Origin: Flavobacteriaceae bacterium
Lineage (GTDB): Bacteria; Bacteroidota; Bacteroidia; Flavobacteriales; Flavobacteriaceae
DNA: 5,254 nucleotides
Direction: 5' to 3'
Assembly: GCA_002702385.1 (NCBI GenBank)
Contig: NZZF01000048.1
Span: 1-5,254, forward strand
Shown: one piece after another, positions 1 through 5,254 of the stretch
Position numbering within the stretch: the first letter of the stretch is position 1
Layout of the letters: each line of letters begins with the position of its first letter
The notes under the pieces: model-generated
Database searches by the model: none
What the model was told of the DNA's origin: nothing
The model's input: only the letters and a program-made list of their open reading frames with translations
Position numbers and translations under genes: made by a program

Positions 1-71
1 ATATCAGGTTGAATAATAAGATCTGATAGTTCATTAAATCGTTGTTGAATAATATTTAATTTATCTATCAT
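1..71 (-). CDS. prfA: Peptide chain release factor 1, N-terminal fragment (gene runs off left edge)
   Basis: Only the first 23 codons plus two bases of the next are present. The start is the ATG at 69-71, read on the minus strand. The peptide begins MIDKLNIIQQRFNELSDLII and continues with QPD. This matches the opening helix of bacterial RF1, whose flavobacterial versions typically read M(L/I)-(D/E)-K-L ... R-F-x-E-(V/L)-S-D-L-I-I-Q-P-D. RF1 recognises UAA and UAG stop codons in the ribosomal A site and triggers peptide release through a GGQ loop, which lies outside this window. The start codon is 6 bp after the purM stop, so the two genes are almost certainly co-transcribed; purM-prfA adjacency is, from memory, common in Bacteroidota. 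No Shine-Dalgarno sequence is visible. The call rests on a short N-terminal match plus context, so the remaining doubt is modest. Confidence 0.83.
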   Translation of the reverse strand, partial: MIDKLNIIQQRFNELSDLIIQPD

Positions 72-77
72 AAAACA

Positions 78-1256
78 TTAATATTCAAAGGTTCCATACT
101 TTGATGATATAGTAAGTTTTTTTTCATTTGAAGATTGAACTCTTCCAATAATTTTGGCATCAACATCAAACGATTTAGAAGTTTTTATAATTTCATCTGC
201 GAACTTTTCATCAACATATAACTCCATTCTATGTCCCATATTGAAAACTTGATACATTTCTCTCCATTCAGTTGAAGATTCAGCTTGAATAAGTTCAAAA
301 ACAGGAGGAATATCAAATAAATTATCTTTTATAATATGTAAATTATCTATAAAGTGTAAAATTTTAGTTTGCGCTCCTCCACTACAATGAATAATTCCAT
401 TTATATTATTTCTACCAATATTGTTAAAAACTTCATTTAAAATTGGAGCATAAGTCCTAGTTGGTGATAAGACAAGTTTACCAGCGTTGAGAGGAGAATT
501 TTCAACTTTATCTTTAATGTTTTTTGATCCCGTATAAACTAAATCATCAGAAAGAGAATTATCAAATGTTTCTGGATATAATTCTTTAATATTTTTATTA
601 AAAACATCGTGTCTTGCTGAAGTCAGACCATTACTACCTATGCCGCTATTATATTCATCTTCATATGATGCTTTTCCATAAGATGATAGACCTATAATAA
701 CATTTCCAGATGATATATTTTGATTGTTAATTACATCGCTTCTTTTCATCCTGCAAAAGATTGTTGAATCAACAATTATTGTTCTAACAAGGTCTCCAAC
801 ATCAGCAGTCTCACCTCCAGATGATGTAATATTCATTCCAAACTTATTTAAATTTGAAATTACATCTTCAGTACCTTCAATTATACTTTTAATAACATTA
901 CCTGGTATTAGTTTTTTATTTCTACCAATGGTAGAGGAAACTATAATATTCTTAGTTGCTCCAACACATATTAAGTCATCAATATTCATTATTAAAGAAT
1001 CCTGACTAATACCCTTCCAAACAGACATATCACCAGTTTCTCTCCAATATGCATACGCTAAAGATGATTTTGTACCAGCTCCATCAGCATGCATAACAAG
1101 GCAATAATCATCATCATTTGAAATTATATCAGGAATGATTTTACAGAAAGATTTTGGATATAATCCCTTATCAATATTTTTTATAGCGTCGTGAACATCT
1201 TTTTTGTCAAAAGACACTCCTCTATCTGCATATTTATTAGATGAAATCAAAAGCAA
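78..1256 (-). CDS. purM: Phosphoribosylformylglycinamidine cyclo-ligase (AIR synthase, PurM)
   Basis: This cytoplasmic enzyme closes the imidazole ring in purine synthesis, converting FGAM and ATP to AIR, ADP and phosphate. The 392-residue product carries the PurM/PurL-superfamily signatures in order: N-terminal KYADRGV (8-14), HADGAGTKS (56-64), NIDDLICVGA (91-100), SSGGETADVGD (145-155), GSNGLTSARHDVF (207-219), SPTRTYAP (264-271), HCSGGAQTK (290-298) and NMGHRMELYV (339-348). It is longer than the roughly 345-residue E. coli protein, as I recall is usual for Bacteroidota PurM, and appears intact. No ATG precedes the conserved N-terminus; the first in-frame Met is residue 55, inside a core motif. 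A TAA lies directly upstream of a TTG at 1254-1256, and a second TTG sits at 1248-1250, so initiation must be non-ATG. AGAAGA at 1262-1267 is a weak Shine-Dalgarno candidate. The gene leads the purM-prfA transcription unit and is divergent from glnA. Confidence 0.96.
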   Translation of the reverse strand: MLLISSNKYADRGVSFDKKDVHDAIKNIDKGLYPKSFCKIIPDIISNDDDYCLVMHADGAGTKSSLAYAYWRETGDMSVWKGISQDSLIMNIDDLICVGATKNIIVSSTIGRNKKLIPGNVIKSIIEGTEDVISNLNKFGMNITSSGGETADVGDLVRTIIVDSTIFCRMKRSDVINNQNISSGNVIIGLSSYGKASYEDEYNSGIGSNGLTSARHDVFNKNIKELYPETFDNSLSDDLVYTGSKNIKDKVENSPLNAGKLVLSPTRTYAPILNEVFNNIGRNNINGIIHCSGGAQTKILHFIDNLHIIKDNLFDIPPVFELIQAESSTEWREMYQVFNMGHRMELYVDEKFADEIIKTSKSFDVDAKIIGRVQSSNEKKLTISSKYGTFEY

Positions 1257-1482
1257 TTAATCTTCTACAAAGATAAATTATATTGATAATATAAATAATT
1301 TAAAAAACAATAAATATGAAGCCCTGAAATATTAAATAGCTAATTTTTTAGTTAAAAATTGTTAAAAACTGATTTTTTATATACTTAAATTATGATGTTA
1401 ATAAAAAGTTACTATTAATCAGTTTTGTGTATACATTATTTATCATTAAAAAGTAATTTTAAATTTTAAACTTTATATTAAA
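1257..1482. other. Divergent intergenic region between purM and glnA
   Basis: This 226-bp, very AT-rich stretch must hold the promoters for purM (leftward) and glnA (rightward). I see no open frame of useful length, no tRNA-like fold and no strong hairpin. Two elements stand out: the TATCTTTG box next to purM, and a perfect 10-bp inverted repeat with arms AAAACTGATT (1365-1374) and AATCAGTTTT (1417-1426), separated by 42 bp. The right arm overlaps CAGTTTTG (1420-1427), one mismatch from the TAnnTTTG -7 consensus and about 55 bp before the glnA start, but it has no TTG at -33. The glnA start is preceded by an A/T-only leader without a Shine-Dalgarno sequence, which is normal for flavobacteria. 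Confidence 0.6.
1268..1275 (-). promoter_or_regulatory. Candidate -7 promoter element of purM (TATCTTTG)
   Basis: On the minus strand this octamer fits the Bacteroidota -7 consensus TAnnTTTG exactly. It lies 11 bp upstream of the TTG at 1256. A start site about 5-7 bases further on would leave a leader of only about 5-13 bases before the TTG codons. The usual -33 TTG at 17-23 bp spacing is missing; the nearest upstream TTG is about 32 bp away. The call therefore rests on the -7 box and its position alone. Confidence 0.35.
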
Positions 1483-2490
1483 ATGAACAAAGCAAAATTA
1501 GAGTATTTATGGTTGGACGGATACAAGCCAACACAAAGCCTTAGAGGTAAAACTAAAGTTGTATCAGATTTTAATGGAAAACTTGAAGAATGTCCTCTTT
1601 GGGCTTTTGACGGCAGTTCTACACAGCAAGCACCAGGAGGATCTTCAGATTGTATTTTAAAGCCTGTTGCAATTTATCCTGATCCTGTAAGAAGGAATGG
1701 ATGGATTGTAATGAATGAAGTAATGAGTCCAGATGGATCTCCTCATGAGTCAAATGGAAGAGCTACAATTGATGACGATGATGATGATTTTTGGTTTGGA
1801 TTTGAACAAGAATATTTCTTATGGGATCCTGAAACTAATCTTCCTCTAGGTTTCCCAAAAGATCAAACTCCACAAGGACAATTTTATTGTTCAGTTGGTG
1901 GAAAAAACACTTTTGGAAGAGAAATTATGGATAGACATTTAGACATATGTTTAGATGCTGGAATTAATATTGAAGGTACAAATGCGGAAGTTGCTGCTGG
2001 TCAATGGGAATTTCAAATTTTTGCTAAAGGTGCTGCTAAAGCAGGTGATGAAATTTGGGTAGCTAGATATTTTTTAGAAAGATTAGCTGAAGAATATGGA
2101 TTAGCAATTGAATATCATCCAAAACCATTAGGAGCTACTGACTGGAACGGTTCAGGGATGCATGCTAACTTCTCAAATTCAACATTAAGAACATGTGGTT
2201 CAAAAGAAACATATGAAGCTATTTGTGAAGCATTTAGACCTGTTGTTAAAGAACATATTGATGTTTACGGTGCTTATAATGATCAAAGGTTAACTGGAGA
2301 TCATGAAACTCAATCTATTACAGAGTTCAGCTATGGAGTTTCTGACAGAGGTGCTTCTATAAGAATTCCTATTATGACAGTTGAAAAAGGTTATAAAGGT
2401 TGGTTAGAAGATCGTAGACCTGCTTCAAATGGTGATCCTTACAAAATTGCTGCAAGAATTATAAAAACAGTAAAATCTGCTAAAGTTTAA
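1483..2490 (+). CDS. glnA: Glutamine synthetase, type II (short, beta-grasp GSII form)
   Basis: The enzyme makes glutamine from glutamate, ammonium and ATP in the cytoplasm. The 335-residue protein has the GSII order of motifs: N-terminal beta-grasp domain with FDGSSTQQAPGG (42-53), then the catalytic domain with metal-binding GFEQEY (106-111; Glu108 and Glu110), AEVAAGQWEF (168-177), NGSGMHAN (222-229), the ATP/glutamate-site segment RLTGDHET (269-276), DRGASIRIP (288-296) and EDRRPASNGDPY (309-320). These match the eukaryotic-type enzyme (EDRRPASNxDPY, NGxGxHxN) and not GSI, which also carries the Tyr adenylylation loop, or the roughly 700-residue GSIII. It is slightly shorter than plant or animal GSII. 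A run of six Asp (97-102) occupies the linker before the first metal motif. Sampled lines near the 5' end are about 38% G+C against about 28% in a sampled line of the peptidase gene, compatible with high expression. It has its own terminator and looks monocistronic. The gene symbol is the generic one; glnII is used in some genomes. Confidence 0.96.
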   Translation: MNKAKLEYLWLDGYKPTQSLRGKTKVVSDFNGKLEECPLWAFDGSSTQQAPGGSSDCILKPVAIYPDPVRRNGWIVMNEVMSPDGSPHESNGRATIDDDDDDFWFGFEQEYFLWDPETNLPLGFPKDQTPQGQFYCSVGGKNTFGREIMDRHLDICLDAGINIEGTNAEVAAGQWEFQIFAKGAAKAGDEIWVARYFLERLAEEYGLAIEYHPKPLGATDWNGSGMHANFSNSTLRTCGSKETYEAICEAFRPVVKEHIDVYGAYNDQRLTGDHETQSITEFSYGVSDRGASIRIPIMTVEKGYKGWLEDRRPASNGDPYKIAARIIKTVKSAKV

Positions 2491-2514
2491 ACTTTAGAGT
2501 GTATTTACATTTGT

Positions 2515-2545
2515 AAAACACCTCATTTTTGAGGTGTTTTTTTTT
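2515..2545 (+). terminator. Rho-independent terminator of glnA, shared with the convergent antiporter gene
   Basis: The arms AAAACACCTCA (2515-2525) and TGAGGTGTTTT (2530-2540) form a perfect 11-bp stem with a four-T loop (2526-2529). The T run continues to 2545, giving a strong intrinsic terminator 24 bp after the glnA stop. TTGT at 2511-2514 and ACAA at 2546-2549 could extend the stem across a five-T bulge. Read leftward, the same hairpin follows the antiporter stop codon at 2544-2546, with only four T after the stem, so it may also end that transcript, but less efficiently. Confidence 0.9.
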
Positions 2546-3473
2546 ACAATAAATTGTAATAATAGGTTAAGAATAATAAAAAAAGTATGATTCCATGAGG
2601 TCTGTATAGTGTATATTTCTTTGGAATAAAAAAGAATAATCCTAATAAAATACTAAAACCAATCATAACATAAATATCAAAATGTATAATCTGGGTACCA
2701 ACTACTTCAAGTTCATGAATTATAGATGTTATGCCAATAACTGCTAGAATATTAAAAATATTTGATCCAATTATGTTACCAACTGAAATGTCTAACTCCT
2801 TTTTATAAATTGCAACTAAGCTGGTTACTAGCTCAGGTAAACTTGTACCAATTGCAACAAGAGTTAAACCAATAACTCTTTCTGAAACTTGAAAATACTT
2901 TGCAAAAAAGATTGCACTATCCACGAACAATTCTGAGCCAATAAATAACAAAAGTGATGATACAATTAGTAAAATTATAATTTTGGATATTGACATTTTA
3001 GTTTCTTCGATTTCATCATCATCATTATCTTCTCTCATTTTAAACATAAAATAAATAAAAACAGAAAGTAGGGCAACCAATATTATTCCTTCATATTTTG
3101 TGATTATTAAGTCCTGTAAAAAAAAGAAAAAAACAGCGCTAACAATCAATAACCAAGGTAAATCATATTTGACATTATTCTTTGATATTTTAATCGTAAC
3201 AAAAAATAAAGCTGTAGAAAAAACAAGTCCAATATTAGCAATGTTTGATCCAATCACATTTGAAATTGCAATGTCACTTGAACTCTTCAAAGCTGAGCTA
3301 ATACTAATCAGAAGTTCTGGTGCAGAAGTAGCAAAAGACACAACAGTTAAACCAATAACTACTTTAGAAATATTATACTTTAATGAAAGCTCAACAGATG
3401 ATTTTAAAAGGTAATTACTACCTAATATCAAAAGAAATAATCCTAATAACAAAAATATTAATTGTAGTATCAT
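2544..3473 (-). CDS. Sodium/calcium exchanger family inner-membrane protein (CaCA superfamily, YrbG-like)
   Basis: This 309-residue integral membrane protein has the two inverted alpha repeats of the Ca2+:cation antiporter superfamily. Repeat 1 has GLTVVSFATSAPELLIS (41-57; Pro52, Glu53) followed by SNVIGSN (71-77). Repeat 2 has GLTLVAIGTSLPELVTS (202-218; Pro213, Glu214) followed by GNIIGSN (232-238). The Pro-Glu and Asn residues form the ion sites in known exchangers. About ten hydrophobic segments are visible, split into two halves by an acidic cytoplasmic-type loop (147-157, D/E-rich), the standard architecture. In repeat 1 the usual GTS and GN read ATS and SN, so the halves are not identical at the binding sites. 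Length is typical for bacterial members (about 310-330). The likely role is Ca2+ or other cation export driven by Na+ or H+; the ion cannot be read from sequence. It is transcribed alone, with the stop inside the shared terminator T-tract. The ATG at 3471-3473 fits the usual N-terminus. Confidence 0.93.
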   Translation of the reverse strand: MILQLIFLLLGLFLLILGSNYLLKSSVELSLKYNISKVVIGLTVVSFATSAPELLISISSALKSSSDIAISNVIGSNIANIGLVFSTALFFVTIKISKNNVKYDLPWLLIVSAVFFFFLQDLIITKYEGIILVALLSVFIYFMFKMREDNDDDEIEETKMSISKIIILLIVSSLLLFIGSELFVDSAIFFAKYFQVSERVIGLTLVAIGTSLPELVTSLVAIYKKELDISVGNIIGSNIFNILAVIGITSIIHELEVVGTQIIHFDIYVMIGFSILLGLFFFIPKKYTLYRPHGIILFLLFLTYYYNLL

Positions 3474-3516
3474 TTTCTGTTTGCTAAGATACTACATGAA
3501 TTGTATATTGCAGCTA

Positions 3517-3669
3517 ATGAAATCAAAAGTTATTTTTAAAATTTTAGCTAAAATGAATAAAATAATTTTGCCTAGTTATACCAAAAGAAGATTAAATTTA
3601 TCAAAAGCTTCAAAATTTCAACTTGGAATTATCTACTGGAGATATATAATTACCACTAAATCTCTTTAA
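3517..3669 (+). CDS. Small, highly basic protein of unknown function (50 aa), coupled to the downstream peptidase
   Basis: The frame is open from a TTG at 3481, but the ATG at 3517 is preferred. From there the peptide reads MKSKVIFKILAKMNKIILPS and continues through SYTKRRLNLSKASKFQLGII (20-39) to a WRYIITTKSL end. The residues before it look unlike coding sequence. It has 9 Lys and 3 Arg and no Asp or Glu, so it is extremely basic. It is amphipathic, with no clear signal peptide or membrane span. The stop overlaps the next ATG by one base (TAATG), implying translational coupling with the lipoprotein peptidase. From memory, short proteins of the form K-x-x-F-K-x-L-A-K-x-N-K ... L-P-S-(Y/F)-(S/T)-K ... 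K-A-(S/T)-K-x-Q-L ... W-R-Y-x-(V/I)-T-T are widespread in Flavobacteriia and sometimes carry an SsrA-binding-protein label. At 50 residues it cannot be a full SmpB (about 150 residues). An RNA- or ribosome-binding role is possible from composition but is only a guess. Confidence 0.75.
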   Translation: MKSKVIFKILAKMNKIILPSYTKRRLNLSKASKFQLGIIYWRYIITTKSL

Positions 3670-4634
3670 TGAAATTACTTGTTTATTACTTCTTAATAAT
3701 TCTTACCCTTAATAGCTGTAATAAAAAAAATAACCATTTCGCAATTGTTGTACATGGTGGAGCTGGAACTATATTAAAGGATAACATGACTAATGAAATG
3801 GAAAAAGCATACAAGCAAAAATTAGAGGAAGCACTAAATGTTGGTTATTCTATATTAAAACAAAATGGAAAAAGTGTTGATGCTGTTGAGGCAACAATTA
3901 AAATACTGGAAGATTCTGAACTTTTTAATGCTGGAAAAGGTTCAGTTTTATCAAATAATGAAGAAGTTGAAATGGATGCATCTATTATGACAGGTGATAA
4001 TTTAAATGCTGGAGCCGTTTCCGGAATTAAAAAAATAAAGAATCCTATAACACTAGCCAGAAAAGTTATGGAAGAATCAGAACACGTATTTTTATCAGGA
4101 TCAGGTGCTGAAGATTTTGCTGTGTCAAAAGGATTTAAGCTAATTGATAATAGCAATTTCATTACAAACAACAGATTAAACTCATTGAAAAATATTAAAA
4201 AAAGAGAATCTAATACTGATAACAAATTTGGAACAGTTGGGTGTGTTGCTATAGATAAAAATGGAAATATAACATCAGGAACATCAACTGGGGGTATGAC
4301 AAATAAAAAATGGAATAGAATTGGAGATGTTCCAATTATTGGAGCTGGAACTTATGCCAATAATCAAACATGTGGTATTTCATCAACTGGGTGGGGGGAA
4401 TATTTCATAAGAAATGTAGTAGCCTATGATATATCTGCTCAAATTGAATACAATAAAAAAAGTATTAAAAATGCTGCAAAAAATACATTAAAAAAAGTAA
4501 AAGAATTAGGAGGCAGTGGTGGAGTAATTGGAATTGATAAAAATCTAAATATTATTATGGATTTTAATACTGAGGGTATGTATAGGGGTTATAAGAAATC
4601 TAACGGGGATACTGCAATTGAAATCTACAAATAA
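3669..4634 (+). CDS. Isoaspartyl peptidase / L-asparaginase (Ntn-hydrolase, type 2), predicted lipoprotein
   Basis: Members hydrolyse beta-aspartyl (isoaspartyl) dipeptides and L-asparagine and mature by autocleavage before a Thr. The 321-residue precursor starts with a lipoprotein signal: Lys2, hydrophobic core 3-14, lipobox LNSC with Cys17. HGGAG (29-33) opens the alpha-subunit. A low-similarity linker (about 165-187) precedes GTVGCVA (188-194), where Thr189 is the predicted cleavage point and nucleophile. STGGMTNKKWNRIGDVP (206-222) supplies the active-site Thr207, Arg217 and Asp220. GIGAGTYA-type residues (224-230) and STGWGEYFIR (239-248) complete the substrate pocket. All key residues of the plant-type asparaginase/EcAIII family are present, so activity is likely. 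The residues after Cys17 are NKKNN, not acidic, so a periplasm-facing anchor is likelier than surface export; this is inference. It follows the 50-residue gene with a one-base overlap and has no Shine-Dalgarno. Glycosylasparaginase is a related alternative. Confidence 0.93.
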   Translation: MKLLVYYFLIILTLNSCNKKNNHFAIVVHGGAGTILKDNMTNEMEKAYKQKLEEALNVGYSILKQNGKSVDAVEATIKILEDSELFNAGKGSVLSNNEEVEMDASIMTGDNLNAGAVSGIKKIKNPITLARKVMEESEHVFLSGSGAEDFAVSKGFKLIDNSNFITNNRLNSLKNIKKRESNTDNKFGTVGCVAIDKNGNITSGTSTGGMTNKKWNRIGDVPIIGAGTYANNQTCGISSTGWGEYFIRNVVAYDISAQIEYNKKSIKNAAKNTLKKVKELGGSGGVIGIDKNLNIIMDFNTEGMYRGYKKSNGDTAIEIYK

Positions 4635-5254
4635 TATTTAAAAATTTTACCTAAGTTTTTAAATAAGGATTTTGTAAAAATGTATTTAGGAAAAGAGTAA
4701 GCAATTGATATTTCTTCGATAATTGATGAATCATTATCAAGAAATCTAAAAACATTTTCAGTTTTATTTTTATTAAACATTTTTTCAAACAATTTTTTTC
4801 CAATATGGTTTTCATTAAACAAAACATCTAAAAATATTAAATCATAAGCCCAATGTCGTGTTTTGAAACTTATAGTTTTAGAAAAATCATTTCCTTTCAA
4901 ATAAGAAATTAATTTATCGGTATTTTTATCAATAAACTTAAAGGTATAACCTGATGAGGGTTTTGTCCAACCACCAGCTGTTCCAATATGAATAATTCTT
5001 TCTGAGTTTTTGTTTTCAAATGGATGGCATGTCATTGGAATGGCTCCTTTTTCTTTTTCAATGATTTTGTATGAATCAATTCCTAAAGAGTTGATATAAT
5101 TTCTTAATTCATCATCATACTCTTCATCTTTTAAATAATCTCTTGAAAAAAGTGTAAATTCAATCAAAGCTCTTTTCTTAGAGATTGGAAGTACATAAAA
5201 AAATCGAGTATCATTTTTTTGTTTTATAGAAAAATCCATTATTGTAGCAACCTT
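4625..5254 (-). CDS. crtY: Lycopene beta-cyclase, CrtY type, C-terminal part (gene runs off right edge)
   Basis: The enzyme cyclises the ends of lycopene to beta-carotene, the precursor of zeaxanthin-type pigments common in flavobacteria. About 209 residues are visible of an expected 380 or so; the FAD-binding N-terminus lies outside. The frame stays open to the edge (K-V-A-T-I precedes the Met at 5237-5239), so that Met is internal: it is the M of the family motif (T)-x-MDF, and not the start. Counting from it, further family features are TRFFYVLPISKKRALIE (11-27), KEKGAIPMT (62-70) and GTAGGWTKPSSGYTF (86-100), the last being strongly diagnostic (GxxxGxxxPxTGY in CrtY). The C-terminus is Lys/Phe-rich and ends in KYYL with a TAG stop. 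The gene converges on the peptidase gene and overlaps its last 10 bp, leaving no room for a terminator between them. Whether other carotenoid genes lie upstream cannot be seen. Confidence 0.92.
   Translation of the reverse strand, partial: KVATIMDFSIKQKNDTRFFYVLPISKKRALIEFTLFSRDYLKDEEYDDELRNYINSLGIDSYKIIEKEKGAIPMTCHPFENKNSERIIHIGTAGGWTKPSSGYTFKFIDKNTDKLISYLKGNDFSKTISFKTRHWAYDLIFLDVLFNENHIGKKLFEKMFNKNKTENVFRFLDNDSSIIEEISIAYSFPKYIFTKSLFKNLGKIFKYYL

Noticed and set aside
724..1005. Plus-strand open frame of 93 codons
   Set aside because: It is entirely antisense to purM, whose motifs are continuous across the same bases; its translation is low-complexity hydrophobic with no recognisable family.
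1420..1427. CAGTTTTG as the glnA -7 promoter element
   Set aside because: It has one mismatch to TAnnTTTG and no TTG 17-23 bp upstream, so it is too weak to list as a separate feature.
3100..3414. Plus-strand open frame of 104 codons
   Set aside because: It is antisense to the first alpha repeat of the antiporter gene and starts in an A-rich run that encodes Phe on the real strand.
3484..3510. TATCTTAG (minus, 3484-3491) and TATATTG (plus, 3504-3510) as promoters of the divergent antiporter and small-protein genes
   Set aside because: Each misses the TAnnTTTG consensus by one position. Promoters must lie near here, but the exact boxes cannot be supported.
3481..3516. Upstream TTG extension of the small basic protein (12 extra residues)
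   Set aside because: The added residues do not look like the remembered family N-terminus, and the ATG at 3517 starts exactly where the basic conserved part begins. The 36 bp more likely hold promoter sequence for the divergent pair.
3845..4225. Minus-strand open frame of 126 codons
   Set aside because: It is antisense to the peptidase and has no family features; the plus-strand frame contains the diagnostic residues.
5237..5239. ATG as the start of a complete 204-residue protein
   Set aside because: The frame is open upstream to the window edge and the Met is part of the CrtY (T)-x-MDF motif, so the gene is a right-edge fragment and not a short protein.
1..5254. Mobile element, CRISPR, tRNA, riboswitch or defence system
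   Set aside because: No repeat arrays, terminal repeats, transposase or integrase frames, cloverleaf or known riboswitch pattern were seen; nearly all sequence is covered by recognisable core genes.

Overview
The window looks like a piece of a low-GC chromosome from a flavobacterium-like member of the Bacteroidota. The evidence is the strong A+T bias, the absence of Shine-Dalgarno sequences before most starts, a TAnnTTTG-type -7 box, and proteins that read like flavobacterial versions: a long PurM followed by prfA, a short type II glutamine synthetase, and a CrtY-type lycopene cyclase. A marine, pigmented flavobacterium would fit, but that is inference. No tRNA, rRNA, insertion sequence, CRISPR array or phage gene is visible.

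Layout. Positions 1-1256 (minus strand) hold purM (AIR synthase, purine synthesis) followed 6 bp downstream by the first 23 codons of prfA (peptide release factor 1), which runs off the left edge. A 226-bp AT-rich intergenic region (1257-1482) separates this pair from the divergent gene glnA. glnA (1483-2490, plus) is a type II glutamine synthetase and ends at a strong hairpin terminator (2515-2545). The T-tract of that terminator runs into the stop codon of a convergent gene (2544-3473, minus) for a Na+/Ca2+-exchanger-family membrane protein. A 43-bp divergent gap leads to a two-gene plus-strand unit. It consists of a very basic 50-residue protein without any acidic residue (3517-3669), joined by a one-base TAATG overlap to a lipoprotein-type isoaspartyl peptidase/asparaginase (3669-4634). 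The last gene (minus, 4625 to the right edge) is the C-terminal half of a lycopene beta-cyclase. Its stop codon lies inside the end of the peptidase gene, so the two genes overlap tail to tail by 10 bp.

Functionally this is mostly core metabolism: purine synthesis, translation termination, ammonium assimilation, ion exchange, isoaspartyl dipeptide or asparagine breakdown, and carotenoid synthesis. PurM and glutamine synthetase both bear on nitrogen economy, but they are divergently transcribed and I see no shared operator that I would trust. I found no convincing new multi-gene system. The least understood item is the tiny basic protein coupled to the exported peptidase.
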